DNA from: Nostoc sp. TCL240-02 | GTDB lineage: Bacteria > Cyanobacteriota > Cyanobacteriia > Cyanobacteriales > Nostocaceae | Assembly (NCBI RefSeq): GCF_013343235.1 | Contig: NZ_CP040094.1 | Coordinates: 2,294,501 to 2,358,500, forward strand | Direction: 5' to 3' | DNA: 64,000 bases | Part shown: one piece after another, positions 17,009 to 26,025 of the stretch | Layout of the letters: each line of letters starts with the position of its first letter | How positions within the stretch are numbered: position 1 is the stretch's first letter | Made by a program: the position numbers and the translations under genes | Notes under the pieces: model-generated | Told to the model about the DNA's origin: nothing | The model's input: only the letters and a program-made list of their open reading frames with translations | The model's database searches: none

Positions 17009-17836
17009 CTATCCTCTCACCTCTAGCCTTGTACTTGTATCAGCATTATTTTCTAAAAAGTCGTTATCTTTAAGAATTTCATAGAGATTAATATCTTGCT
17101 CTAGCAAGCAAGCGTGTCCGCAATCGGGCAGCACCACAATCTTGTTATTTGGTAAGATATTACCTATCCGCTTCACTTCTGTTACAGAAGGCAAAAGGCG
17201 ATCGCTACCACCGGCAATCAACAAAACTGGTTGAGTTAAGCGACTTAACTTTTCCTCATCAACTTCAAACTCTCGTAGTAAAGACAATCGCCACAGAACG
17301 GTTTCTGCTGGTACAGAACGCATGGTTTTCAGCAGTTCATGGCGATCGCTCCGAGAAATGCGGGGCAAAGATGCCAAAAACGGCAACAATCCCAGTGCGC
17401 CAATATCATACAATTCTGATGGCACTAAGTAAGTAAGTTGAGATGCCCAACTCAACCAAGGGCGAAGACGAAAGGACGAAGCTGGGTTAATTAAGATAGT
17501 TCGCTTAAATAAATGCGGTGCTTGGATCGCTACTTTCATTGCCAAGCAACCACCAAAGGACTCACCACACAAGTAAACTGACCTGTGAGAGCTTTTTTCT
17601 AATTCAGCGTCGATCAAGTCCAATACACTTTTTGTTAGCACATCCCAAGTGTTAAGGTCTTTCCGGGGGAGTGCCAAAGAACGGACATCAAAGCCAGTTT
17701 CTAATCCAGCAGTCTGCGATCGCAATAATTGACCTGTTCCATCCATTCCCGGTAAATATACTAATAGCGGATAATCTGGCTGTACTCGTTTAGGAGTCAG
17801 GAAACAAGGCTTTAACTCAACTTCAGAGATAGTCAT
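17009..17836 (-). CDS. Alpha/beta hydrolase, phytyl ester synthase N-half-like
   Basis: A 275-residue alpha/beta hydrolase. The N-terminal LLVYLPGMDGTGQLL is followed by the nucleophile elbow CGESFGGCLAM (Ser93) and LINPASSFRLRPWL. The acid is probably in LIAGGSDRLLPS near 230 and the histidine in DCGHACLLEQD near 252. The combination YLPGMDGTG ... GESFGGCLA ... NPAS.F is what I recall from the esterase half of plant phytyl ester synthases. The next gene upstream on the same strand (17972-18697) encodes an acyltransferase like the other half of those proteins, 135 bases away. A role in making phytyl or acyl esters is an inference. Confidence 0.75.
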   Translation of the reverse strand: MTISEVELKPCFLTPKRVQPDYPLLVYLPGMDGTGQLLRSQTAGLETGFDVRSLALPRKDLNTWDVLTKSVLDLIDAELEKSSHRSVYLCGESFGGCLAMKVAIQAPHLFKRTILINPASSFRLRPWLSWASQLTYLVPSELYDIGALGLLPFLASLPRISRSDRHELLKTMRSVPAETVLWRLSLLREFEVDEEKLSRLTQPVLLIAGGSDRLLPSVTEVKRIGNILPNNKIVVLPDCGHACLLEQDINLYEILKDNDFLENNADTSTRLEVRG

Positions 17837-17930
17837 TGGTCACTTGTACTGAGCGTAGTCGTTGGCGTAGCCTCTCGTTAGAGAAGTATTGATCAATGGT
17901 CATTAGTCAATGGTATAAAACTTTTGAACT
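17837..17930. repeat. Dispersed repeat fragments (ggcgtagcctctcg type and GGTCATT units)
   Basis: The spacer holds gttggcgtagcctctcgtta followed by gagaag, a common Nostoc short repeat, then heptamer-like ggtcatt/agtcaatgg units. A related gtagcgtctcgtagagaagg copy lies inside a glycosyltransferase gene at about 40020-40045. Confidence 0.6.
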
Positions 17931-17971
17931 GTTAATTGTTCCGACAATCCAAAATCCCAAATCGAATAGCT

Positions 17972-18697
17972 CTAATAGCAACCTTGACGCAGTAAATGGC
18001 TAATTTCACCATGACAGTGTTCTGTCAGTTCAGCCACAACAGTTCTGGCTTGTTTCCCGTGATATTTTTTTTGATGTTGGGGTGTTATCCAATAAGGGCG
18101 ACCGATTAACACCGCAACCCGACGATAAATTACCAAAGGATGCCAACCAGCTTGATTAAATAAAGGTTCTGAAGGGTCAAATACACTCAAAAGCCTTAAG
18201 GGAAAACCATTCGTGTTTACCTCTTCTAAGGAAGCGATTGCGATCGGCAAAATTGCTAAATCCTGCACATCAGCTCGCAATGCTAAATGGGCAAATCCCC
18301 GTTGAAACTCACCCACCTGGTTTGGCTGAGTAAATTTCACCATTGGTGCAGTCCCTTCTGGAAATACTCCCACCATCTGCTTAGACTGCAATAGCAACTG
18401 CGACTGCGAAAAAAAGCTTTGTTGGCGGTTTTGAGTTTCCTCTAAAGGAAAACACCCCAATTGATCGGTGACAATCTCCCGCATTACTGGAACTTGTCCC
18501 ATATAGTGATGGCAAGCAAAGCGAATCGGACTTGATAACGCCGCCATTAATATCAGTGCATCCATGAAGCTGCGGTGATTGCTGACTACCAAAACGCTAG
18601 CATCCTGGGGAATGCGATCCTCATAATAGCGAAACATTTGTGTTGAGAGTGCCGCCACCAAAGCGCGAGAAATCTCTAGGGGGCTATTTCGACTCAT
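17972..18697 (-). CDS. Lysophospholipid-type acyltransferase
   Basis: A 241-residue LPLAT-superfamily acyltransferase. The catalytic HX4D motif is VSNHRSFMDA (His41, Asp46) and the acyl-acceptor motif is VFPEGTAPM near 117; the LAILPIAIA stretch follows near 150. It differs clearly from plsC at 6623-7261 in sequence. Together with the adjacent alpha/beta hydrolase it resembles the two domains of plant phytyl ester synthases; cyanobacteria such as Synechocystis have a related single-domain acyltransferase (slr2103). Substrate is not provable from sequence. Confidence 0.8.
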   Translation of the reverse strand: MSRNSPLEISRALVAALSTQMFRYYEDRIPQDASVLVVSNHRSFMDALILMAALSSPIRFACHHYMGQVPVMREIVTDQLGCFPLEETQNRQQSFFSQSQLLLQSKQMVGVFPEGTAPMVKFTQPNQVGEFQRGFAHLALRADVQDLAILPIAIASLEEVNTNGFPLRLLSVFDPSEPLFNQAGWHPLVIYRRVAVLIGRPYWITPQHQKKYHGKQARTVVAELTEHCHGEISHLLRQGCY

Positions 18698-18984
18698 ACC
18701 TAATCAATATATTTTTCCGGTAAATATGGCGGTTTATCTTAACTTAATTTTTACATTTCTTTACTACTGCCATGACCGTCTTAAGATAGAAATATCTGAT
18801 CTATAAAACCAGCTAAGTTTTCTGCATTCTGCATTATGTATTCTCGATCACAATAATTTCTAATAGAAAGTATTCAAAAAAATTATGATTAGTTACTTTT
18901 CCTCTTATAGGCAAAGATGATTTGAATAGATACATATTACAAAACAATTTTTGACCTGATAAATTTGCTACTATTAAGGTGTTA

Positions 18985-19014
18985 TTGGAAAAAATGGAAA
19001 TATTATTGTATAAT
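18985..19014 (+). promoter_or_regulatory. Sigma-70-type promoter for metG
   Basis: A TTGGAA box at 18985-18990 and a perfect TATAAT box at 19009-19014 with an 18-base spacer, about 60 bases before the metG start codon. Confidence 0.55.
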
Positions 19015-19076
19015 TACGTGGTTTTTCCCACAAAGGTAAGAAGTAAAAGGTTTTAATAAATTAATTTTTATTTTGT

Positions 19077-20681
19077 ATGAATCTAGTGAATAAAACAGAA
19101 AAAACATTTGCACTGACAACACCACTATATTATGTAAACGATGTCCCCCATATAGGCAGTGCTTATACGACGATCGCAGCAGATGTAGTAGCACGATTTC
19201 ACAGGCTGCTGGGGCATCGGGTATTACTAATTACAGGTACAGATGAACACGGACAAAAAATTCAGCGATCGGCAGAAATTTTAGGCAAAGCACCACAAGA
19301 GTTTTGCGATGAAGTTGTCCCTAGTTTCATTCGTTTGTGGCAGTTACTAGACATTAAATACGATCGCTTTAGTCGGACAACTGCACCTCGTCATGAAGCG
19401 ATCGTCAAAGAATTCTTTGAGCGAGTCTGGAAATCTGGTGATATCTACCAGGGACAACAACAAGGCTGGTATTGCGTATCCTGCGAAGAATTCAAAGAAG
19501 AACGGGATCTGCTAGAAGGACATCGTTGTCCGATTCATACTAACAAAGAAGTTGAGTGGCGAGACGAGCAAAACTATTTTTTCCGCTTATCTAAATATCA
19601 AAATAAGCTGACAGAATTTTATCAATCTAAACCCGATTTTATTCAACCAGAAAGTCGGCGCAATGAAGTCCTCAGCTTTGTCAATCAAGGGCTGCAAGAC
19701 TTTTCTATTTCACGGGTAAATCTAGATTGGGGTTTTCCCGTACCAATTGATCCCAAACACACCCTTTATGTTTGGTTTGACGCGCTGCTAGGTTATGTCA
19801 CGGCATTACTCGAACCAGATGCAGAACCGACTTTAGCAAATGCTTTAGAAACATGGTGGCCAATCAACCTGCACCTAATTGGTAAGGATATTCTACGCTT
19901 CCATGCAGTTTACTGGCCGGCAATGTTGTTGTCGACTGAATTACCCTTGCCAGAACGAGTATTTGGACATGGCTTTTTGACTAAAGATGGCCAAAAGATG
20001 GGCAAAAGTCTGGGTAACACCCTTGATCCTGTTGCGTTAGTTCAGCGCTATGGTAGTGATGCCGTTCGTTATTACTTCCTTAAGGAAATCGAATTTGGCA
20101 AAGATGGAGATTTTAATGAAGTAAGGTTCATTAATGTTCTGAATGCAGATTTGGCAAATGATTTAGGTAATTTGCTCAATCGCACCTTGAGCATGGTGAA
20201 GAAATACTGCGTTGACAATAATGTTCCGTCAATCGGCAATGAAGGAATTCCTGACGAAAATCCTTTGAAAACAATAGGTTTACGTCTAGGGGAACAGGTG
20301 AAAGAAGCATACAAGCAACTAGCTTTCAGTCAAGCCTGCGGCGCTATCCTTTCATTGGCACAAGCCAGTAATAAGTTTATTGATGAACAAGCTCCTTGGT
20401 CATTATATAAACAGGGACAGCAAGAGTCCGTGGAAAAAGTTCTCTACGCAGTTCTAGAATCAGTTAGACTGGCAGCTTATCTGCTTTCCCCAATTATTCC
20501 GAACATCAGTAGCGATATCTATCAGCAACTGGGCTTTGGAATAGACTTTAACGATCAAGTACAAAGTTCAGTTACCGCTCCTTTTGCCACCCATGCGACA
20601 TGGGGGATACTATCTAGTAAACAACAGTTGGGTACATTCCAACCAGTTTTTAAGCGAATAGAACCCCCGAAAAACGATTAG
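19077..20681 (+). CDS. metG: Methionyl-tRNA synthetase
   Basis: A 534-residue class I aminoacyl-tRNA synthetase charging tRNA-Met. The HIGH motif is PHIGSAY (25-28) and the KMSKS loop reads KMGKS near 306. A zinc-knuckle-like insertion YCVSCEEFKEERDLLEGHRC lies near 140. The protein ends after the anticodon-binding helices without the extra C-terminal dimerisation domain, the short form usual in cyanobacteria. A TATAAT promoter precedes it and a hairpin follows. Confidence 0.96.
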   Translation: MNLVNKTEKTFALTTPLYYVNDVPHIGSAYTTIAADVVARFHRLLGHRVLLITGTDEHGQKIQRSAEILGKAPQEFCDEVVPSFIRLWQLLDIKYDRFSRTTAPRHEAIVKEFFERVWKSGDIYQGQQQGWYCVSCEEFKEERDLLEGHRCPIHTNKEVEWRDEQNYFFRLSKYQNKLTEFYQSKPDFIQPESRRNEVLSFVNQGLQDFSISRVNLDWGFPVPIDPKHTLYVWFDALLGYVTALLEPDAEPTLANALETWWPINLHLIGKDILRFHAVYWPAMLLSTELPLPERVFGHGFLTKDGQKMGKSLGNTLDPVALVQRYGSDAVRYYFLKEIEFGKDGDFNEVRFINVLNADLANDLGNLLNRTLSMVKKYCVDNNVPSIGNEGIPDENPLKTIGLRLGEQVKEAYKQLAFSQACGAILSLAQASNKFIDEQAPWSLYKQGQQESVEKVLYAVLESVRLAAYLLSPIIPNISSDIYQQLGFGIDFNDQVQSSVTAPFATHATWGILSSKQQLGTFQPVFKRIEPPKND

Positions 20682-20733
20682 TCCTTATCAAACTCTGATT
20701 TTGTTCAATTTCTTATTCTCTCAAAAAATTTAT

Positions 20734-20759
20734 CGGGGCTTAATTTATATTAACCCCGG
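20734..20759 (+). terminator. Hairpin downstream of metG
   Basis: cggggcttaat ... attaaccccgg forms a stem with one bulged base about 50 bases after the metG stop. No clear T-run follows, so efficiency is uncertain. Confidence 0.45.
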
Positions 20760-20844
20760 AACATTATCATAAGCCGCTGTGACTAGCATCTAAAAGTTCG
20801 TAATTTGTATCAAAAATAACAGGGATAAAAATCGAGGTATCACA

Positions 20845-21477
20845 ATGATGTTGAATAATTTTGAAACCGATTCAATATTTACGCCAGAACAAGTTTTGGA
20901 GAATCGGGGTAGGGTTGCCATCTTTATTGACGGCTCAAATCTATTTTACGCTGCACTACAACTAGGGATTGAGATCGATTACACGAAGCTATTGTGTCGA
21001 TTGACTGGAGGTTCTAGACTCCTGCGGTCTTTTTTCTACACTGGTGTAGACCGGACGAACGAAAAGCAACAGGGGTTCCTGCTGTGGATGCGTCGCAATG
21101 GCTATCGAGTCATTGCTAAAGATTTAGTCCAACTACCAGATGGCTCTAAAAAAGCTAACCTAGATGTAGAAATAGCGGTAGACATGATGGCGCTAGTCGA
21201 TTCTTATGATACCGCAGTTTTAGTTAGCGGTGATGGGGATTTAGCTTATGCGGTCAATTCAGTTAGCTATCGCGGCGTGCGGGTAGAAGTGGTAAGTTTG
21301 CGTTCGATGACCAGTGACAGCTTAATTAATGTAAGCGATCGCTACATTGATTTAGAAGCCATCAAAGAAGACATTCAAAAAACCCCTCGTCAAAGCTATC
21401 CATACCGGCCGTTATCTGGTATCGGCTTTTTGGAAGACCCAAGAACTAGTGATGGACACCTAGAAATCCAAGAATAA
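20845..21477 (+). CDS. NYN domain protein, LabA/DUF88 family
   Basis: A 210-residue NYN-domain protein related to LabA/DUF88. Conserved acidic residues of the PIN-like active site are visible: VAIFIDGSNLFYA near 28-40, LDVEIAVDMMAL near 113, and AVLVSGDGDLAYAV near 128-141. The fold is that of metal-dependent RNases; cyanobacterial LabA proteins affect circadian output, but close homologues also exist without such a role. Its stop codon overlaps the start of the next gene in TAATG, so the two are translationally coupled. Confidence 0.85.
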   Translation: MMLNNFETDSIFTPEQVLENRGRVAIFIDGSNLFYAALQLGIEIDYTKLLCRLTGGSRLLRSFFYTGVDRTNEKQQGFLLWMRRNGYRVIAKDLVQLPDGSKKANLDVEIAVDMMALVDSYDTAVLVSGDGDLAYAVNSVSYRGVRVEVVSLRSMTSDSLINVSDRYIDLEAIKEDIQKTPRQSYPYRPLSGIGFLEDPRTSDGHLEIQE

Positions 21478-22682
21478 TGGCGTATCAATTTCATAAAAGA
21501 GGGAGACAGGGGGAGAGAAAAATTAAAAATTACTCCCCCACTCCCTCCTTCCTTTTTTTACCTTTGATTTTTTTATTGATATTTGGTTTAGTAAGTTGTG
21601 GGGGTAAATCCCCTCCAGCTTCTCAAGAAAATCCTGCGGCTTCATCTAAGCAAGATAGCGATTTAACCTTCTTTGATGTCACCTTAGAACAGGCAGATGA
21701 AGTGGGAAGACCAATTTGGAAAGTCAGGGCTAAAACCGCAAAATACACCAAAGAAAAACAAATTGGTCAAGCTGAAAGTCCTTATGGTGAACTATATCAA
21801 GATGGTAAAGTAGTTTACCAAATTAAGGCAGATGTTGCAGATATTGAACAAGATGGGAAGCAGTTGTTTCTTAAAGGTAAGATATTTGCCACAGACCCTA
21901 GTAATGGAATTGTATTGCAAGGCAATGAGTTAGAATGGCGGCCCAAAGAAGATTTGTTGATTGTCCGCAACCAAATTAACGGTACTCATAAACAACTACA
22001 AGCTGTAGCGCAAGAAGCGCGAGTTAAAACCCGCGAACAGCGTATGGAATTTTCTGGACGAGTAGTAGCAAATTCTACCGATCCTCAATTACAAGTAAGA
22101 ACCGAGCATTTAATCTGGAATATTAAAGAAGAAAAACTGATTGGCGATCGCCCTTTACAAATTGACCGCTACAAAGATAATAAAATTAGCGATCGCGGTA
22201 AGGGGAATTCTGCCGAAGTCAACTTAAAAACAAAAATTGCCACTATTAAACAGAATGCTCAATTAGATTTACTAGACCCACCAGTGCAAATAGCTAGTAA
22301 CTCTATGACCTGGAACATGAATGCAGAAACTGTTATTACAAATTCCCCTGTGCGGATGTTCCAGCGTGTCGATAATCTTACCGTAACTGCTAATAAAGGT
22401 GAAATGAAAATTCCACAAAAAACGGTTTATTTAACAGGTAATGTCAACGCCATTGGTCAGCGTCGCCAGTCTTTGCAATCTAGTACATTAACTTGGTATT
22501 TAGACAATAAGTTAGTTGAAGCTCAGGGAAATGTGGTTTATCGGCAAGTTGATCCACCATTAAATTTTACAGGTGAAACAGCCGTTGGTAATCTGCAAAC
22601 AGAAAATATTGTTGTCAAAGGTGGCAGTTCTAGCGGTAGGGTAGTAACAGAAATTATTCCCCAAGACAAAGCCAATCGTTAG
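21477..22682 (+). CDS. lptC: LptC-like lipopolysaccharide transport lipoprotein
   Basis: A 401-residue protein with an N-terminal hydrophobic stretch ending in a lipobox (LVSC, Cys41), so probably an anchored lipoprotein. The body begins with an LptC-type domain (LTFFDVTLEQADEVGRPIWKVRAKTAKYTKE) and continues with several OstA/LptA-like beta-strand repeats (repeated pattern of LEW.. / LIW.. / MTW.. / LTWYLDNK). It is about twice the length of E. coli LptC, as is usual for cyanobacteria. Expected role: part of the periplasmic bridge carrying lipopolysaccharide to the outer membrane. It overlaps the LabA-like gene by one base. Confidence 0.82.
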   Translation: MAYQFHKRGRQGERKIKNYSPTPSFLFLPLIFLLIFGLVSCGGKSPPASQENPAASSKQDSDLTFFDVTLEQADEVGRPIWKVRAKTAKYTKEKQIGQAESPYGELYQDGKVVYQIKADVADIEQDGKQLFLKGKIFATDPSNGIVLQGNELEWRPKEDLLIVRNQINGTHKQLQAVAQEARVKTREQRMEFSGRVVANSTDPQLQVRTEHLIWNIKEEKLIGDRPLQIDRYKDNKISDRGKGNSAEVNLKTKIATIKQNAQLDLLDPPVQIASNSMTWNMNAETVITNSPVRMFQRVDNLTVTANKGEMKIPQKTVYLTGNVNAIGQRRQSLQSSTLTWYLDNKLVEAQGNVVYRQVDPPLNFTGETAVGNLQTENIVVKGGSSSGRVVTEIIPQDKANR

Positions 22683-22821
22683 TAGTAGAGGGGAATGGGA
22701 AGCAGGGGTAGAAAGAATAACTGATTAATACCAATGCCCAATTCCCAATTTCCCACCCATAAATTTTGGGTTGGTCGAGTACTAGGCTAGGATCTTAGTA
22801 TTACAAGTCCTTTGATAACCC

Positions 22822-23223
22822 ATGAATGGATCAAACCGATTAGGTAAGGAATCCTTACCAACATCCCAGCAAGTAGAACATTCCCAAAATCACGATGCAG
22901 ACCACGAGCATACAGATCATACTCATGGGACTGGAGAGCCTGCTCATCCTCACATCCATAGCGAAGAGTCTTTGCGGCGAATTGCCAATCGATTATCGCG
23001 GATAGAAGGACATGTTCGTGGTATTAAGACAATGGTGCAGCAAAATAGCCCTTGTCCTGATGTACTACTGCAAATTGCCGCAGTGCGAGGCGCATTGGAT
23101 AAGGTAGCGCGAATTGTTTTAGATGAGCATTTAACTGAATGTATTGCTAGAGCTGCACAAGAGGGTAATATTGACGTTGAAATTAAACAGTTAAAAGCTG
23201 CTTTAGATCGATTTTTACCTTAA
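22822..23223 (+). CDS. CsoR/RcnR/InrS-type metal-sensing repressor
   Basis: A 133-residue helical repressor. The DUF156/CsoR core starts near 47 (ESLRRIANRLSRIEGHVRGIKTMV). The metal ligands fit the Cys-His-Cys pattern of copper sensors: Cys78, His103 and Cys107 with the exact CsoR spacing of 25 and 4. A histidine-rich N-terminal arm (HSQNHDADHEHTDHTH) is present, as in the nickel sensor InrS of Synechocystis, so nickel or copper are both possible. No efflux pump gene is next to it, so the regulated target is elsewhere or autoregulatory. Confidence 0.85.
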   Translation: MNGSNRLGKESLPTSQQVEHSQNHDADHEHTDHTHGTGEPAHPHIHSEESLRRIANRLSRIEGHVRGIKTMVQQNSPCPDVLLQIAAVRGALDKVARIVLDEHLTECIARAAQEGNIDVEIKQLKAALDRFLP

Positions 23224-23468
23224 AAATTAGAAAAATCAGAAATTGACTAGCACTATAAGACATTTGGTAGAAAAGCAATATTTAATATTTGGTGTATTGA
23301 CTCAGAAAAAGGGTTTTTATGCCAAAATTAGCATAAGTCTTTCACAGTCATAGTTGATAGTCTGGGTAATTCCAAAGCAGTCATAAGGGGGTAACTTATA
23401 CCCTTGAAATTATATTAGAGTAGGGTAGGAAAGTTTTTGCATTTTGATTTTATAGATATCTTCCAAGA

Positions 23469-24287
23469 ATGATTTTAAATAAATATAAATTTAACTATTG
23501 TATAAATATAAATACGAACAAACCTATAATTCTTTTGTTACATGGCTTCATGGGAAGCATTAATGAATTTGATGAAGCTATAAAATTTCTAGCAGAAGAT
23601 TTTTCTTATCTTATCCTTGACTTACCAGGACATGGAAAAACCGAAGTTTTAGGAGGTTATGAATGCTATGGAATGGAATCCACCACTCAAGCAATAATCA
23701 ATTTATTGGATGAATTAAAAATAGATAAATGCCACTTAATTGGTTATTCGATGGGCGGAAGATTAGCTTTATACTTAACTTTATATTTCCCAGAACGTTT
23801 TATTAAAGTTGCATTAGAATCAGCCTCCCCAGGTTTAGCAACAGAAGCAGAACGATTAGAACGAGTTAGACGTGATGCTCAAATAGCTAAAAAGTTAAGC
23901 AGAAGTATTATTCAAACTGATTTTGCTGCTTTTTTGTCAAATTGGTACAATCAAACAATTTTTGGTTATATAAAAAATCATCCAGAATACGATCGCATGA
24001 TAGAAATTCGGTTGCAGAACAATCCGCAGGAATTAAATAAATCATTGCGCTTCATGGGGAATGGATCTCAACCTTCTTTGTGGGGGAAGCTACAAGAGAA
24101 TAAAATTCATATACTCTTGCTAGCTGGTGAATATGATGAAAAATTTATATCTATTAATACAGAAATGGCTCAACTATGTGAATTTGCACAGCTAAAAATA
24201 ATTAAAAATGCTGGACATAATATTCACTTTGAAAATACCTTGGCGTTTGTAGAAAATATCAAATATTTTCTGTCTACAGCAAGTTAA
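23469..24287 (+). CDS. menH: SHCHC synthase MenH (alpha/beta hydrolase)
   Basis: A 272-residue alpha/beta hydrolase best matched to MenH, which eliminates pyruvate from SEPHCHC during phylloquinone/menaquinone synthesis. Signature segments are LLLHGFMGSINEFDEAI, LDLPGHGKTE, and the nucleophile elbow IGYSMGGRLAL (Ser94); the acid is probably Asp in AGEYDEKF near 222 and the histidine is in NAGHNIHFEN near 251. SASPGLATEAERLERVRRD after the elbow is typical of MenH. The gene is unusually AT-rich relative to neighbours and stands alone, converging on the lysozyme-like gene with a 14-base gap. Confidence 0.83.
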   Translation: MILNKYKFNYCININTNKPIILLLHGFMGSINEFDEAIKFLAEDFSYLILDLPGHGKTEVLGGYECYGMESTTQAIINLLDELKIDKCHLIGYSMGGRLALYLTLYFPERFIKVALESASPGLATEAERLERVRRDAQIAKKLSRSIIQTDFAAFLSNWYNQTIFGYIKNHPEYDRMIEIRLQNNPQELNKSLRFMGNGSQPSLWGKLQENKIHILLLAGEYDEKFISINTEMAQLCEFAQLKIIKNAGHNIHFENTLAFVENIKYFLSTAS

Positions 24288-24301
24288 AAATTAAGATAAT
24301 C

Positions 24302-24952
24302 TTACGACTTCTTTATCGGCTTATTAGAAGGAGTTGATGATGGTGTCAATTTCGGCGCTATTGGTTGATTAGCTGCGCTTAATTCCTCTTGTAACATTTT
24401 CTGATAAACTTTAGGCAAAGAGCTACTCACAGAATTAGTTTCTATCCCATATCCTAAACTTGTCCAGGTGGAGGAAAGTCGCCGCAAAACATCATTTAAC
24501 TTTCCCTGACGCAACAGTTGAGAAAGATCGGTTCCCCAAACTTTAGAATCAGTTAACCAACGATAAACCACTATATCTTGATATTCTGCTTCAAAACTAT
24601 AAGCAGTCCAAAACATCATCTGCATCGGCTTTGGGTGATAACGGGGGGCTAAACGATACCAAGTAATGTTGATAATTTGATATCTCCCAGCAGCCGTAGA
24701 ACAATTACCTGTATTTGGCCCTGTGATAATCATGACGCATATCTCAGGATGTCGGCTAAGGTCGTTAACTTGCTGTCCACCATACAAAACCGAATAGGGA
24801 CGGTTCCCACTGGCTTCACTTGCCGAAATGGTTCGCATTAAAGCGCGGATATAGGGATCGCCCCGTTTCATCACCAAAGGCGGCTGTTTATTATCAAAGA
24901 TGGGATCGGAAGGCGATCGCAAGTCTCCAATATACCATTGCAATAAATACAC
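24302..24952 (-). CDS. Lysozyme-like glycoside hydrolase, membrane-anchored
   Basis: A protein of the phage lambda-lysozyme-like group: IRALMRTISASEASG (probable catalytic Glu), YSVLYGGQQVNDLSRHPEI, and the hallmark CSTAAGRYQIINITWY. It probably cleaves peptidoglycan. The 216-residue frame given here begins at GTG. The frame stays open upstream to a CTG at 25018, preceded by aaggag, adding FEFKGVEKLIGPIAALLGFV, which completes a transmembrane or signal-anchor helix. The true start is therefore likely upstream and may be non-AUG. The C-terminus is a Ser/Thr/Pro-rich tail. Confidence 0.68.
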   Translation of the reverse strand: MYLLQWYIGDLRSPSDPIFDNKQPPLVMKRGDPYIRALMRTISASEASGNRPYSVLYGGQQVNDLSRHPEICVMIITGPNTGNCSTAAGRYQIINITWYRLAPRYHPKPMQMMFWTAYSFEAEYQDIVVYRWLTDSKVWGTDLSQLLRQGKLNDVLRRLSSTWTSLGYGIETNSVSSSLPKVYQKMLQEELSAANQPIAPKLTPSSTPSNKPIKKS

Positions 24953-25187
24953 AAAGCCAAGAAGCGCGGCTATTGGCCCAATAAGTTTTTCAACACCTTT
25001 GAATTCAAAGCCTTTCAGAGTCCGACTCCTTCAAATTCGCTCTCTTTGCTAACAAAAATCATCGACGAACTCATTCTGACTAAGTTCACTTCCATCCGAT
25101 ACAGTGTTTTTGTAAAGGCACAGTAATACTGTGCCCAAAATGCTTGTTATATCCAAGTAAGACTTCTACAGGAATTAAACTGCTTAA

Positions 25188-25847
25188 TTAGGCAACGTTA
25201 GCAAATAATTCTCCAAAACTTTTTGAGGCTGCTTCAGGTTTAGCAACAATTTCGACAATTTTATTGCGTGCATCCGCTTCAAACAGCGCCTCAACAGCAA
25301 CTTGAGCAACTTTTTGCCTGGGGATGCTACCGTCAAACAGTGTATCAGCGCTCTGCATCACGATCGCGTCGGTGTTATCTTCATTCTTCAACCCACCAGG
25401 TCGCACAATCGTATAAGTAAGACCACTTTTCTGGATATACTCTTCAGCTTGCTTTTTCCATACCAAAATTAGCCAAAACAAGTTCAGTGGGTGGAAGAAC
25501 TGCGAAGTACACAAAGAAGAAACTAAAACAAGATGCTCAATCCCCTTTGCTTTGGCAGCTTCTACTAAATTTTTAGTCCCTTCAAAATCTACTTTATAAG
25601 GGCCAGTGGGGTCAAAACTAGGTTTTGCACCAGTCGCAACGAACAAAACTGTGCTATCTCCCAACGCAGCATTTAAACTTTCTGGTTGTAACACATCGCC
25701 TACAACCAATTCGGCTTCAGGAGACAGAATACCTCTAGCTTTGTCTATATCCCGCACCAAAGCCCGGACGGGAATATTCCGCGCTATCAACTCTTGCACA
25801 ATCCGGCGACCTGTTTCACCCGTTGCCCCTGCTACAAATGCTTTCAT
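25188..25847 (-). CDS. NAD(P)-binding atypical short-chain reductase
   Basis: A 219-residue Rossmann-fold protein with the NAD(P)-binding motif VAGATGETGRRIVQEL at the N-terminus and NIPVRALVRD following. The segment LVLVSSLCTSQFFHPLNLFWLILVWKKQAEEYIQKSGLTYTIVRPGGL is typical of SDR proteins of the NmrA/ycf39-like atypical group (Tic62-like in plants). Substrate unknown. Confidence 0.8.
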   Translation of the reverse strand: MKAFVAGATGETGRRIVQELIARNIPVRALVRDIDKARGILSPEAELVVGDVLQPESLNAALGDSTVLFVATGAKPSFDPTGPYKVDFEGTKNLVEAAKAKGIEHLVLVSSLCTSQFFHPLNLFWLILVWKKQAEEYIQKSGLTYTIVRPGGLKNEDNTDAIVMQSADTLFDGSIPRQKVAQVAVEALFEADARNKIVEIVAKPEAASKSFGELFANVA

Positions 25848-26025
25848 GAGAAATGTTATCCTGGGAAACTATTGTGTGCTTGTTCAGTTCTTTATTTTAG
25901 TAATTCTATGGAGGTGATGGCAGATTAATGAGGTTTTGGTCAAAATTGAATATTAGTGTGAAATGACCCAAGTACGTGGGGAATTATTAATATAGACGAA
26001 CGCCAAAATATACAGTAATGCATTT

